Assembly (NCBI RefSeq): GCF_048128805.1
Contig: NC_136008.1
Span: 13,062,572 to 13,126,571 of the forward strand
Length of the DNA: 64,000 bases
Direction: 5' to 3'
Origin: Centroberyx gerrardi
Taxonomy: Eukaryota; Chordata; Actinopteri; Beryciformes; Berycidae
Shown: one piece after another, positions 9,901-20,659 of the stretch
How positions within the stretch are numbered: the stretch's first letter is position 1
Layout of the letters: every line of letters starts with the position of its first letter
Position numbers and translations under genes: made by a program
The notes under the pieces: model-generated
The model's input: only the letters and a program-made list of their open reading frames with translations
Database searches by the model: none
What the model was told of the DNA's origin: nothing

Positions 9901-12900
9901 CCTCACAGATGCCTCTCGCAATGCACGCAGCCACGTACGTTTCATACACGACTCCATTCACACAGCGAAGATCCTCATAGCAGGTTGGGCCAGGAACACG
10001 GTAGAGCAACATACGCATGAAGTATAGCTCAGCGTTATGAGGTGTAAAGGCAAGTACAGGAATCCGCCCAATAGTGTCAGCCAGCTGCTCTTCATTATTA
10101 CCATGACTCAGTCTGTTTTTCCTGCGCTTGAACTTCTTGTTGGTGTCAAAGGAGAAGTGCTTGAGGACCTCTGGGTATGCGATGTGTCTCTTATCAGCAT
10201 TCTGCTGCATTGCCTCGAAATAGGCTGTGAGGGTTGTAGCTGGTGGGCCAGATTCAATGAGATCATGGGCTTGTCCATCATCATTGAAGGTGATGACTTG
10301 CTCTCCTTCCAAATGGATTGCCAACTGTTCAACGGGTGGATATTTCTTCTGGATAGGGAAGTCATAAATCCTCCAGAAAGCTTCAGAGGCACTGATGTAG
10401 CGAGCCACCTCGTATCTCTGGATTTCATTGTGTCAAATGTCCTGCTCCGGGCCTCCAACATAGACCATGCATGTGTCAGGACCTTTGTTGATGTATTTGT
10501 AGGGGTATTTGACTGAGGCCACAGAGCACACTACCTCAACGTTGATATGGGCATCATATCTCAGAGATAGGTATGGGTTGAATGGAACAACTCACCGATT
10601 TGTGACAGTCACTTCTACACCACCACGCACAGTCTTCGAAAAAGAACTGCCTGGTGCTCCATCTCCCTCCTCTCGACGTCGATATAAAGGGTAGGAACTG
10701 TCTGACATGGCAGTGTCTAACCTCAAGTCTTTTGGGTAGTCCTTTGTGCACTTTCCCTTGTCCATACAGGGCGATGCCAGGTTCAGCGCACCACACGGTC
10801 CATGTATCATGTGACTCGTGACCACACGATGCAGTGTAGGGTTAGTCGTGGCATCAGGGATTTCTGCTGAGACAATGCGATCAATGTCAGCAGCTACCAG
10901 CGTGAACAGCGCGTGTGCATGCGGGAGATGGCGCTTCTGTGTTTCTTTCACTGTGACATAGCCATCTACATGACCGAAGATGTCTTTCTTTAGCATGTCA
11001 TCAAGCAGAGCCTCCCACTTCATGTAGAACACCCTTGCGACAATGTCAGGACGATCTTGAGGGCGTTGGCCTGGCAGCAGTGATCCCTGAATTTCCTCCC
11101 AATTCGGATTACAGGTGAAAGTGATGAAAAGATCGGGTTTCCCTTTTTCACGAACGATAGCCATTGCATCTTGAAACTGTCGGGCATACCATCGTGGTGA
11201 TCCATAGAGAGTGGCAGGAAGTATTGTGATCTTTCCTGGGAGGACTGGCTCATCAGATTGAAGAGCATCTTGGACACATCTGTACTTTTCTGCCTTGAGT
11301 TTCTTCTGATTGTGGCGCAGGAAATTCAGCCTCTGCCCCTCATTTTTCGCTTGTTGGTCACACACGAACTGCAAGCTCAGTTTCCCTGTAAGAAAATGAA
11401 TCATTATCACACACAGTGTCATGATGCAAGTGGAGGGATGAGGGTGGATGAAAATTCAGTGAAATGGTTAGCAATACCAAGGTTATTATCGTTAACGAAA
11501 ACTAACGAAATAACGAAAACTAGGTGTGAAAAAACATTTTCGTTAACTGAAATAAAAATAAAAACAAGGCTTTACAAAAAAACGATAACTAACTGAAACT
11601 GTATTGTGTGTTTACAAAACTAACTAAAATAAACTAAAATTATAGAGAAAATATCTTTAGTTTTCGTCTTTGTCAATTTATTTCATACATAAGCCTAGTA
11701 TTTTGGGTGGATATGAAATCTATCTTCCAAATTTTTTTTTTTCCAATTTTTTTTTACCTTTTTGAATCTCGCCCCTGACAAATACCCCATATTACAAAAA
11801 AAGACTAAAACTAACACTGAAACTAATAAAAACTAAACTAAAACTAAGCATTTTCAAAAAATAAAAACTAAACTAAACTAGCAAACCCGCTTTAAAAACG
11901 AATTAAAACTAAACTGAAATTGAAAACAAAAAGTCAGAACGAAATAAAAATAAAAAACTAATGAAAAAAAAACCTGAATGTTTCAGCTGAGCGAGCTTGT
12001 CGATGCATGGCTGTATTAGCACGCTGTCGTTCTTCACGCTGTTCAGGTGTTTCAGCTGAACGAGCTTGTCGATGCATGGCTGTATTAGCACGCTGTCGTT
12101 CTTCACGCTGTTCAGGTGTTTCAGCTGCGCGAGCTTGTCGATGTGCGGCTGTATTAGCACGCTGTCGTTCTTCACGCTGTTGAGGTGTTTCAGCTGCGCG
12201 AGCTTGTCGATGCGCGGCTGTATTAGCACGCCGTCGTTCTTCACGCTGTTCAGGTGTTTCAGCTGCGCGAGCTTGTCGATGCACGGCTGTATCAGCACGC
12301 CGTCGTTCTACACGCTGTTCAGGTGTTTCAGCTGCGCGAGCTTGTCGATGCGCGGCTGTATCAGCACGCCGTCGTTCTACACGCTGTTCAGGTGTTTCAG
12401 CTGCGCGAGCTTGTCGATGCGCGGCTGTATCAGCACGCTGTCGTTCTACACGCTGTTCAGGTGTTTCAGCTGCGCGAGCTTGTCGATGCGCGGCTGTATT
12501 AGCACGCTGTCGTTCTACACGCTGTTCAGGTGTTTCAGCTGCGCGAGCTTGCTTTGACTGCATTGTTTTTGGTGAGCTGAACTTCGCTCTTCTCTTTGGC
12601 ATCCTGCATGTAGTCGGGGCAGGTGAGGAACCCTCAGCACTGGATGTTGATGGGTTAGAGTCACCTTCAAATACAGCTTCATCTGGACATGGAGCAGAAA
12701 ACATTTTAAGGCCCTTTCATTAAATGTCACGGTTACCCATTTGCAATCATAAAATTCATACACCCCTATCATTTGTGGAAGGCAGGCTGTCACTCCAACT
12801 TTTGGAGTCACTGTGTTCTGAGTGCTTCTAGGGAGCTCTAGAGTTATTTTAAGCCTTCATAAAAGTTTTCAGTGTTAACATGTTTATGTTTGGTTCCAAA

Positions 12901-15900
12901 GTGAATTTTTGCACTACAAATTGCCAAAGAAATAAAAGCACCAAGTGGACTCAATCACAACCCAGTCTCACACACGCCAACACTTGACAAAATGCCATAT
13001 AGTAAAAACGTCATATAGTTAACGTTTTAGATGTGCACACTGACGTTTTTTGAAAATTGTTACACATTGATGTTTTAATGAATGGCCATTTTTGGCGTTT
13101 CGAAATAACACAAAAATATGTCAGGATATGACATTTACCAGAAGGGGTAAATAAATGTGACATTAATAAAACGTCAATCTGTGTCAATATGTAACTTTAT
13201 TTTTTTTGTTTAGGAAAACGTCAATGCACACGTTTATGTGTGAGACTGGGTTGCAAATCATGGCATAAGGTTTTTTTTTTTATCAGATGATCAACAGTGT
13301 GTATGTTATTTTCGCATCGAAATGACAATATAATGTACGAGGCATGGGCTACTTACATGAGGTAACGTCAGTCAACCTGAACTTGAGATTCCGACGCATC
13401 CATGGTAGCATCCAGATGAAATAAATCCCCTTTGCTGGCAGCGACCGTAGAGACTTTTAGCTAGGTTTCTGTAGCTAGCACGCTAACGTTATAAGGTATA
13501 GCACACTTTGGGATGCGCAACACTGTGGGATGCGTGCGCCACAACTACGTGCAGACTTCCGGGGATGCGCGCACCACAACTCCGCGCAGACTACGCAAAC
13601 AGCGTAAATTTGTGAAAATGGAAAAATCAGCTCCGTTAGTCCCTGCCTATGCCAATGCTCAATGGCCATGTGCAGTTTCAGATTGATTGGCCAACCCATT
13701 GAGGAGTAAAATGGATGCGGACAGACGGACGGACGGACGGACGGACGGACACAGTGTTCCTCATTCTATAGTAGGATTACTAATCTGTGTGTCTATGTGT
13801 GCATGCATGCATATGTGTGTATGTTACCCATGTTTGGTCGTGTCCTCTGCTGGCCTGCCAGCTTCTTCTCCTGGGTGTTGGCAGTCGTCATCTTCAGGTT
13901 GAACATAGGCTCCAACCTGGTGGAGCCTCTATAGATCCACTCACTCCTCTTATCATCCTGATCAACACCACACAATACTGGGAGTTTACTAACAGTTTAC
14001 TACAGTAATGTTAAGTCAACCATCCAGCACATTTACTTTAAAAGAGCAGACACTGAATGGGTAATGGTGTAATAATTTGCATCTCATCACTGTTTTGACT
14101 GAATTGATGTAGATGTTGGTGATGTGACGGTCATGAACAATGCTTTTTTTTAACCAGGTGAATGTGCAGTTAGTTATTTCCTCTATTCTGATGTGGCAAT
14201 CATACCAGGAAGAGGATCTTGACCAGGCTTCCATCCACCTCCTCTACTTTGCTCTTCCACCAGGTTCCCTCCCACTCTGTCTTGATGATCTGGCCAACCT
14301 TTAGGAGCACCATAGGCCTGCTGGGATAGGCAGTGATGTACTCCTCGATGAAGTCTCGACATGATGCATCCTCTATGTCCTCCCATGTACGCCTCACTGT
14401 GAAAACAAGAGATCTCACTCCCGTATCTATCATGTTACCATGAATTGGCTCTTTTTCCTCAAAAACCTATATAGCCAATGTCAACATCCTGAAAGTTAAC
14501 TCAGCATTTAGCCAACATTGTTTTATTGCTTCATTATCAGTGGGATATACTCGTCCTAACAGAGCGGAAGAGAGGAAGAGAGCGAGATGAGTTACTTACA
14601 CGGTCGGCAGACAGGGTAGAGCTCAGGTAGTGTCACATAAGAGGCATAGCCATCATCAAAGAAAATCAGGAACCTGAAACACACAACCAGGATATCAACC
14701 GAGAACCACAGTCAATCAGCACATTCCCACCCTCCATTTTCCATCTCTCCTCAGCAGGGTTGGACTGGGATCAAAAATTGGCCCTGGACTTTTGTCCAGA
14801 CCAGCCCACCACAATCGGCCGGACACCAACCATCCTTGCTGGTGATTTACGAATCTCCGGCCTCTCTTTATTGCTCTATGCTATTAGAGTCCTATAATGT
14901 ACATATCACTATACAGCTAACTTTAATCTTAAATTCATAAAATTAAAGATATTATAACATAGCCTACCTCGGTATTATATTTGAATGAAATTCTTTTATA
15001 TAATTATCATAATTTGATTCCATCAAAACAGATTTCCATCACACTGAGCACTAACAGCTGCATACATAAAATAAACAGAACAGGCTCTAGTGAAGTCATG
15101 GGTGGTGCAGTGTCCTGCCTGGATTTGGGGTTTGGTAGGTGTGGCTGCTCTCTGCTGTTTCCTTGACCCTGACTTCTTCAATCTCTGCTTGTCCTTGCTA
15201 AGATACTGATAGAATGGACATTACCTTTAAAAATATACACTGGGTCATTCCGTGTCAACTCAACCAGAGCTCGGCGGCTAGAACTTTTGATTTTGATAAT
15301 TTTTCTCCTGGTGGAAGATATACATAAATGATGAAGAAAGCCCAAATATTAAAGCTCCCTGATCATTATTTACTGAGTTTCCCCCCATTTTGTAGAGTGA
15401 GGGTCAAAACGATAATTTTCGCCTATGATTTGGAGCAAGTTTAGGGGTCTAAAAGCGACACTGAGAAAGGTAGCAGCTCCACTATTTTTCTTTTACAGAG
15501 AGACTTGGAGGTAGACTACAAGATTCTGGCAGTTTCAGCACTTGATTTTGTGATGTGTGCCTTGTGATGTATGTCTACCATATGTCACACAGTTGGTTTT
15601 TGACCTGTCAAATTTGACTACTTAATTCTGGAGCTATATTCACAGGTCATTATCTAAGAGAATAAACCACCCAGGTCCTTGCAAATGCATAGACACCAAG
15701 ATATTTTTATTTTAAACCAGGAAGTAAAAGGATATTGAGGTATCTTTGATAGATTTGTAGTGATTAACATCTAAACTCTTAACTCTTCTTTTTTCATTTT
15801 TCAGCTACTGCCATAGGCACACATCACAAAATCAAGTGCAGAAACTGTCAGAATCTTGTAGTCTACCTCCAAGTCTCTCTGTAAAAAAAAAATAGTGAAG

Positions 15901-18900
15901 TTGCTACCTTTCTCAGTGTCGCTTTTAGACCCCTAAACTTGCTCCAAATCATAGGCGAAAATTATCGTTTTGACCCTCACTCTATAAAATCGGGGGAAAC
16001 TCAGTAAATAATGATCAGTGAGCTTTAATATTTGGGCTTTCTTCATCATTTATGTATATCTTCCACCAGGAGAAAAATTATCAAAATCAAAAGTTCGAGC
16101 CGGCGAAGTTTCTGAAATTTGGTTGATTTGACATGGAATGACCCCATTTCACTTGTGTCATATTTTGCTAGCATTTCCCTGTTTGAAGGTGCTGTTACCT
16201 GAGCAGCCTATCATTATTTTGTGCCACTTTCATCAAAACCGGCTCAACTTCTCTTGCAAGAGGAAACGTGACAAAAATGTCAGCTCTCAAAATATCATCC
16301 ATTAATATTCATTATACAATGGCCTGAATGAATACTTGATTCTGATTGGCTGGAGGGATGTTGATTAATTTCAGATAACCACATGACTCTGACATAGTAG
16401 TCCTTATTACTGTTAAAATGAATGCACCATGTTGAGACTTGCTTACGAACTGAATATTATTGTGTACAAGGGTACCAGTTAGGTGATGGGCATCACTTTT
16501 ATGGCATCAACAATAATAATCTTTAGCAAAACCAGGAATACACTTATTTTAGCCTTACTAACTTTCTTCACCATCTAATCACCTGAACTCTGCAGCCTGT
16601 CTCCTGTCATCTGAGGCTACCCCTCCTACCTCCATCTGGCTGCTAAATAGAGTAGTGCATTTATTCAGAAGTTACAAGACTTTTTAAATGACTATATTAA
16701 GTTTAACTCAAAGATAATATATGATGCACCACTGCAAAATACTTAGCTAATGTAACATTCAATCAAACAACAATAGATAGCTTCCTTCACTTTACAAACT
16801 TTACACTATAGTAATTTCAGTTCAAAGATGGCACAATCTGTGAGCTCCGCTACTCTGGTTAAACTGTCTGTGCCTATCATCTGATTGTGTATTTGTTTAA
16901 TGTGGCCCGGTTTCCCGGTTGGGTGGTGTCTGATGTTTTCTAAGCACTGCAATTGTCCCGAAGGTCCAAACACCGTCCAGCCAGTAAACTTTGGTGCAAC
17001 AAACCAGTTGTTTAGCACACATGACTCATACAACCACCGTCACTGCTCTGTGTTCATTTTTTCAGAAACGGAGCGCGCGTTCTGTCGTCAAATTCACTAG
17101 CGGAACACTGCTACGTCTTTTTCCCTGTGTCAAGAGATTCAGGGCTAGTCAAAAAACATTCCCAACTATCTGTGGGCCAGTCTATCGGTCGGCCCACATA
17201 TAGCCGGGAGAGCCGGGAGCCGAGAGATTGTCCCAATGCCCAGTCCATCCCTGCTCCTCAGCTTCCTCCACCCACCTCATGCGGTTCTTGTTGTTGGGCA
17301 TCTCTGCTACTATGCCAGCATAGAGCCACACCAGGTTGCCATCCTTGTACTTAGCAACCACACGGGCCCCCACATACAGACTCTCCAGAGTAGGGTGATA
17401 GTCGAAAGCCACGTGATTCCCAGACAGCAGGCTCTTCCCTTTGTTATCAAACTTCACTTTGTACTTGAATGTACCGTTTCCTAAATGCAGACAGGGAAAG
17501 TTGTGTAAATGATAGAGCAGAATAGAGAAGCATAGAATAAATTCAAGCGTTGTCTTTGGCTCAAATCCCTAAAGAACCAAGATCAAGCAAAAGGGTAACA
17601 AACCAACGGGGTTGATGGCAATGAGGTTGCCTTTGTGCCAGGTCTTCGTGCGTTTCTTTCCCAGAATGCTCATCTCTAGTTTGAGCTCATCCTCTTTGAG
17701 GGCGGGGTTCGGCTGGGTTGGGGTGTGGGCTGGAGCCTGGGACACAAACACTGCTGGCATCGAAGGCTGAACAGCTAGGAGGAGGAAATACCACACACAG
17801 TTTTACTATCAAACACATGTTCACACAGGTATGGTGCGTGTAACAGCCACTAGGCCAATAGGTCTTGTCTGAGCAGAAAATTATGCTTGAGATTTCAGGT
17901 GTGTATGTGAGTGTGTGTGTACTCACCTGACGGGGCTGGAGGCTGTGTTGGAGGTCTGAGTATTGGAGCAACAGGTGGGGTCTTGCTTGACTTGCTGATT
18001 TGGACTAACTTCTGCACCTGCTGGGTGGACTTCTGTAGAGCTGTGGACGCCTCCTTAAACTGGCCAACAGACAGGACCTACATCAACATCCTTTCATACT
18101 GTGCAGTGTTTCCCATTCATAGATTTGTGCTGGCAAACCCACAATATCCAGTATTTCCCATATTTGGGAGGGCCTGCCCAGGTAAATAGGCCTGCCAAGT
18201 ACATTTTTGTTTTGGATTAATTTTGGGTGCTGTGAGGCATGAAACTGGTGGTTCTCATTGATGTTGTTTTCAGAAAATCAAGATTTAATGCTGCCAAATG
18301 TGTAAGCGAACTACGACTATAATTCATTGCAGCTATGGCGCAGCGCATCTGTGCTCCTTCGAGTCGCGCTATGTCTGTGCCAACACAAACTGGATGGAGA
18401 GACAGTTTGAAACACAGCCTTAATGACCAGATGGAAGTATAATAGTCAGCTAATGTTGCAATGCCATTAGTTTATACTAGATTGAGAGAGTTTAGTGCCT
18501 GACAAAATTATAGTTAAAAAGAGTTATTGGGCTTGTTAAATGTAACGTCAATAACAAGTCGTCATTAACCCCCTTTCCTGACGCTGCTGAAGTAAACTGA
18601 CAACCTGTGGGAAACTGATATCAGACCAGCCTACCACAAATAGATTCTCCAGATATATAAATCAACACATTGCAATGTTTTTTGTCTTGCATGCACACAC
18701 TTCTTTTCCACTGCTACACTCTGCATTATACATGCACATCCCCCTGTTTACCATTGACAGAAATAACCTAAGAACCTCTGGGAAACACTGCTGAATATAA
18801 AGTACGAATGCTGAAAAGCGAGTACAGCAATGACATGATACAATGGGAATGTGGTAGAATATTGATAAAGCAATGTAACAGAACTCATAATTCTTCTCAC

Positions 18901-19911
18901 CATTGTATCCTTGACAGGAGTGACCGGCTTCTTGGGAGGAACCACTGAAACTTTGTGAAAAAACAGAAAAAGGACAGATAATTACCTAATCGTTTTAATG
19001 GCAGTGAATGGCAACTATTCTCATAACAAAGGAGCACAACTTACAGCAGCCAACAGCAATGACGTCATCATCATCGTCATCGTCTATCTCGATGACCTCA
19101 GAGGACAAGGCCCCTCCTGCGCCCCCCTCGTCCTCCGAGCTGCTCTCCCGGTACACCAGGCCGTTCTTACGGTACGTCGCCTTCACCAACTTCTCGCACT
19201 CCATCACGGATCTGAGGAACAGTGGGGAGGAAACACGTTAGCCTATACTACATGCACAAACACGCCCAACTGCCACACATGCCTTCTGTTATCCGTTTCG
19301 CAGAAATTGTGAATGGAAAAACAGAATAGGTGTTTAAAAACTGAATTTAAACATGAAAGGAAAATATCATGTAATCATACGATTTTGGCTAGACTGTTGT
19401 GAAAATGGTGTTTCTGTTATTATTTTCCCCTTTATTTTCTAGAGTACTCTGAAAGTGCCGTCACTTTCAAACTGTGTGTGTCTTCATCTAACAGTCTCCT
19501 TTTAGATAAAGCCCACTGTCTACTCTACTCTAATAGATGAAATTATCTGAACCTAGGTTTAGATTCACCCCAAAAAAATGTAAGCACTATCAACCACGTA
19601 ATATCCATGCTATTAATTCAAAATACATTAAAATCATAAACATGGACAGATAAAAGTGTTGTAGGCCCATTCAGATTTCATTGGGCCCTACATGTTGCAT
19701 CTACTCACTGGTTGGCATCGACGAGGAGTGTCTCGGTCTTCGCTTCCTCCTCCTCTTTCTGCTCCACCCATTCCTTGAGCTCAGTCAGCTGAGCCTTTCT
19801 CCTCTGCACCGCCTCGCTCTTCTCCACCGCATCCTCAATCCACTTCCTCAGTTCATCCAGAGAAATGCCCAACTCTTCCTCCAGACCGGAGTCCCAGCCC
19901 TCCACCTCCAT
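6965..19911 (-). CDS. setdb1: SETDB1 histone H3K9 methyltransferase, N-terminal exons (partial)
   Basis: This H3K9 methyltransferase silences genes and transposons in the nucleus. Ten coding exons were read: 19911-19709 (start ATG), 19211-19045, 18944-18901, 18077-17927, 17774-17604, 17480-17276, 14673-14600, 14396-14206, 13957-13828 and 7109-6965. All have GT-AG borders and agreeing phases, giving 493 codons. Residues 1-68 are an acidic coiled-coil-like N-terminus, and 100-123 carry a Ser/Glu stretch and [10 protein letters not shown], a possible SUMO-interacting motif. Residues about 246-446 form the Tudor region ([28 protein letters not shown]). The last exon (SKGPVVQYT, then Pro/Gln-rich) matches the linker before the MBD. 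MBD, pre-SET, SET and post-SET exons are beyond the left edge. Introns of 2.6, 6.7 and at least 6.9 kb are filled with transposons. The 5'UTR exon was not located. Identity rests on strong resemblance to vertebrate SETDB1, although setdb1 paralogues (a/b) in fish cannot be separated here. Confidence 0.95.
7260..7926 (-). mobile_element. short non-autonomous Helitron copy
   Basis: On the minus strand the element begins TCCTACTATA (7926 downward) after an A and ends ...GGACTAG at 7260 before a T. That fits Helitron rules: 5'-TC, 3'-CTRR, insertion between A and T, no target duplication. The first 90 bp and the GC-rich CGCGCATCCCC units near its 3' end are shared with 13776-13500. No coding capacity was found. 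A strong 3' hairpin is not obvious, which is the weak point of the call. Confidence 0.6.
8065..11387 (-). pseudogene. Helitron Rep/Pif1-like helicase, broken
   Basis: The Rep part has [10 protein letters not shown], the HUH motif in LPHAHAL (about 10915) and a two-tyrosine motif KYPYKY followed by INKG (about 10480), as used in rolling-circle transposition. The Pif1-type helicase part follows: Walker A GGTGKTF (about 9440), Walker B VIDEVSM (about 9200), [11 protein letters not shown] (about 9045), and C-terminal VNKSHGQSL and FYVAASRVG. Breaks are TGA at 10592-10594, TGA at 10433-10435, a frameshift near 9800-9830, and about 60 extra bases with a TAA between PFGG and GITTVFSGD (about 9060-9120). 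The upstream edge near 11387 follows a splice-acceptor-like TTCTTACAG. With this many breaks it cannot make a full protein. Confidence 0.9.
11478..11976. repeat. AT-rich dispersed repeat (CGTTAACGAAAAC type) inserted in the Helitron
   Basis: The segment opens CAAGGTTATTATCG and closes AAAAAACCTG, giving only a short weak terminal inversion. Its interior is built of AAACTAAAA and CGAAAAC words in degenerate tandem, plus T-runs near 11740. It cuts the Helitron N-terminal repeat exon off from the Rep exon. The composition resembles a dispersed family I know from other fish sequences; its class is not clear to me. Confidence 0.6.
11977..12704 (-). pseudogene. Helitron N-terminal exon with 23-residue tandem repeats
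   Basis: From ATG at 12704 the frame reads an acidic/Ser-rich leader of about 48 residues. It is followed by eight full and one partial copies of a 23-residue unit ([20 protein letters not shown] + AHR) encoded by 69-bp repeats. Such Arg/Glu-rich ETPEQ repeats occur in the N-termini of fish and frog Helitron helicases and are predicted to be helical and charged. The ninth unit is cut by the AT-rich insertion at 11976, after which the frame reads into unrelated sequence and stops at 11958. The upstream leader MPKRRAKF is basic. No exon donor toward the Rep exon at 11387 can be identified. Confidence 0.7.
11985..12557. repeat. 69-bp tandem repeat array (about 8.3 copies)
   Basis: The unit is highly conserved (CAGGTGTTTCAGCTGCGCGA and so on). 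Changes are mostly single bases such as TGCGCGG/TGCACGG and CTTCACG/CTACACG. Variants cluster in neighbouring units, as expected from unequal exchange or slippage. Confidence 0.9.
12958..13254. mobile_element. MITE-like element with CAACCCAGTCTCACACA ends
   Basis: The left end is CAACCCAGTCTCACACA and the right end is its complement, TGTGTGAGACTGGGTTG (13238-13254). The element is about 297 bp with no coding capacity. ACGTC/ACGTTTT words are repeated inside. The flanks CAATCA (left) and CAAATCA (right) could be an imperfect target duplication. The superfamily is not assigned. Confidence 0.7.
13727..13750. repeat. (GGAC)n microsatellite in Helitron 5' end
   Basis: Six GGAC units lie within the Helitron-like terminus, where the second copy at 7890-7910 has a shorter GGACAGATAGACAG tract. 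Confidence 0.85.
14755..14870. mobile_element. hAT-like end fragment (CAGGGTTGGACTGGGA)
   Basis: The sequence starts CAGGGTTGGACTGGGATC and continues with GGCCCTGGACTTTTGTCCAG, resembling an end of a dispersed hAT-type family in fish. No opposite end was found, so it is probably a truncated copy. It lies in a SETDB1 intron. Confidence 0.4.
15241..16145. mobile_element. foldback element with about 320-bp inverted arms
   Basis: The left arm (15241-15561) and right arm (15816-16145) are inverted copies with only scattered mismatches. The ends read GGGTCATTCCGTGTCAACTC and, inverted on the right, GGGTCATTCCATGTCAAATC. A loop of about 254 bp separates them. No ORF is present. A clear target duplication was not found. 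GGGTCATTCC ends occur in a dispersed family in fish, but I cannot name its superfamily. It lies in the SETDB1 intron between the exons at 17276 and 14673. Confidence 0.85.
18104..18790. mobile_element. hAT-like MITE (CAGTGTTTCCCA ends)
   Basis: The ends are CAGTGTTTCCCA (18104-18115) and TGGGAAACACTG (18779-18790), a perfect 12-bp inverted repeat of the type seen in many hAT families. The interior of 687 bp has no transposase ORF. The flanking 8-mers do not match, so the target duplication has decayed or the boundary has been rearranged. It lies in the SETDB1 intron between the exons at 18901 and 18077. Confidence 0.65.
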
Positions 19912-20659
19912 TCTGATGAGAGAAAGGGAAAACTGTAAGATGGGTGGTAGACAAAGATCAGGGTGGAAGGGGAAGCTTTTGTAAAAATCATAATTATGAA
20001 TCTTGACTGAATTTTTTTTTTTTTCCCAATGAAAAAGAACCTAAAATAAGATAAACAGACTGGTGATGTTTCTGGGTTTCACACATCAAGAAGTCATTTG
20101 ACTATGTAGCTTTGACTATGTAGTAAAAACAAACACTTAAGCGAATATAATCTTAGATTTGTCAACTACTAAAACGGACTGTACTTTTCTAACTGTTAAT
20201 TCAACATAGTCCCCTCAAAATTTTCCACTTTAACCTCACAGTCCGTGCCATTTCACATTCAAAGTAATAAGACCACGAAACCAAAACAAAGACATGTGTT
20301 GCTGTCCAAATAGATATGGATCTCAGGGGCTGTTATCTGGGGGTCTTTAGATGAAAAATTAACAAAAGCAGCAGTCTATCAAATTCAGTAAATAAAAATG
20401 TGCCACTTCAAGAGCTGCAATAGCACTTGACTGTGCCACCAAGAATCAAAATCAAATTGAGAAATCCAAGCTGATTCCCACTAAACACAGACAGATGTGG
20501 CGTGGAAAAGAACCTAAAATAAATGGTGATAAATGGTGAATTTGTAGGTTCTCACTGCACACTGACTGACACCTTATGAGCCATTCATATGTGAATAATG
20601 TGGGAAGTGGTGTGGTTTGTTTCTTTGACAGCTGTTACATTCTTGTAAACACTGGTGTC

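Larger units (their letters stand above)
7927..13776 (-). mobile_element. RepHel Helitron region, decayed and interrupted
   Basis: A Helitron-type Rep/helicase reading frame runs on the minus strand from about 12.7 kb to 8065. Upstream, at 13776, lies a Helitron-like 5' terminus (TCCTACTATAG after an A) that is also present at 7926. The 3' end of the coding element was not found. Either it is lost, or the short copy at 7260-7926 provides the terminus. Alternatively, 13776-13495 is itself a short copy and the autonomous element begins nearer 12.9 kb. Two other repeats (11478-11976 and 12958-13254) are inserted in it. The whole block sits in one SETDB1 intron, its right end only 52 bp from the exon donor at 13828. 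Confidence 0.65.

Noticed and set aside
12066..12557. 163-codon plus-strand frame with [14 protein letters not shown] repeats
   Set aside because: It is the antisense reading of the 69-bp Helitron repeat, whose minus-strand reading matches known Helitron N-termini.
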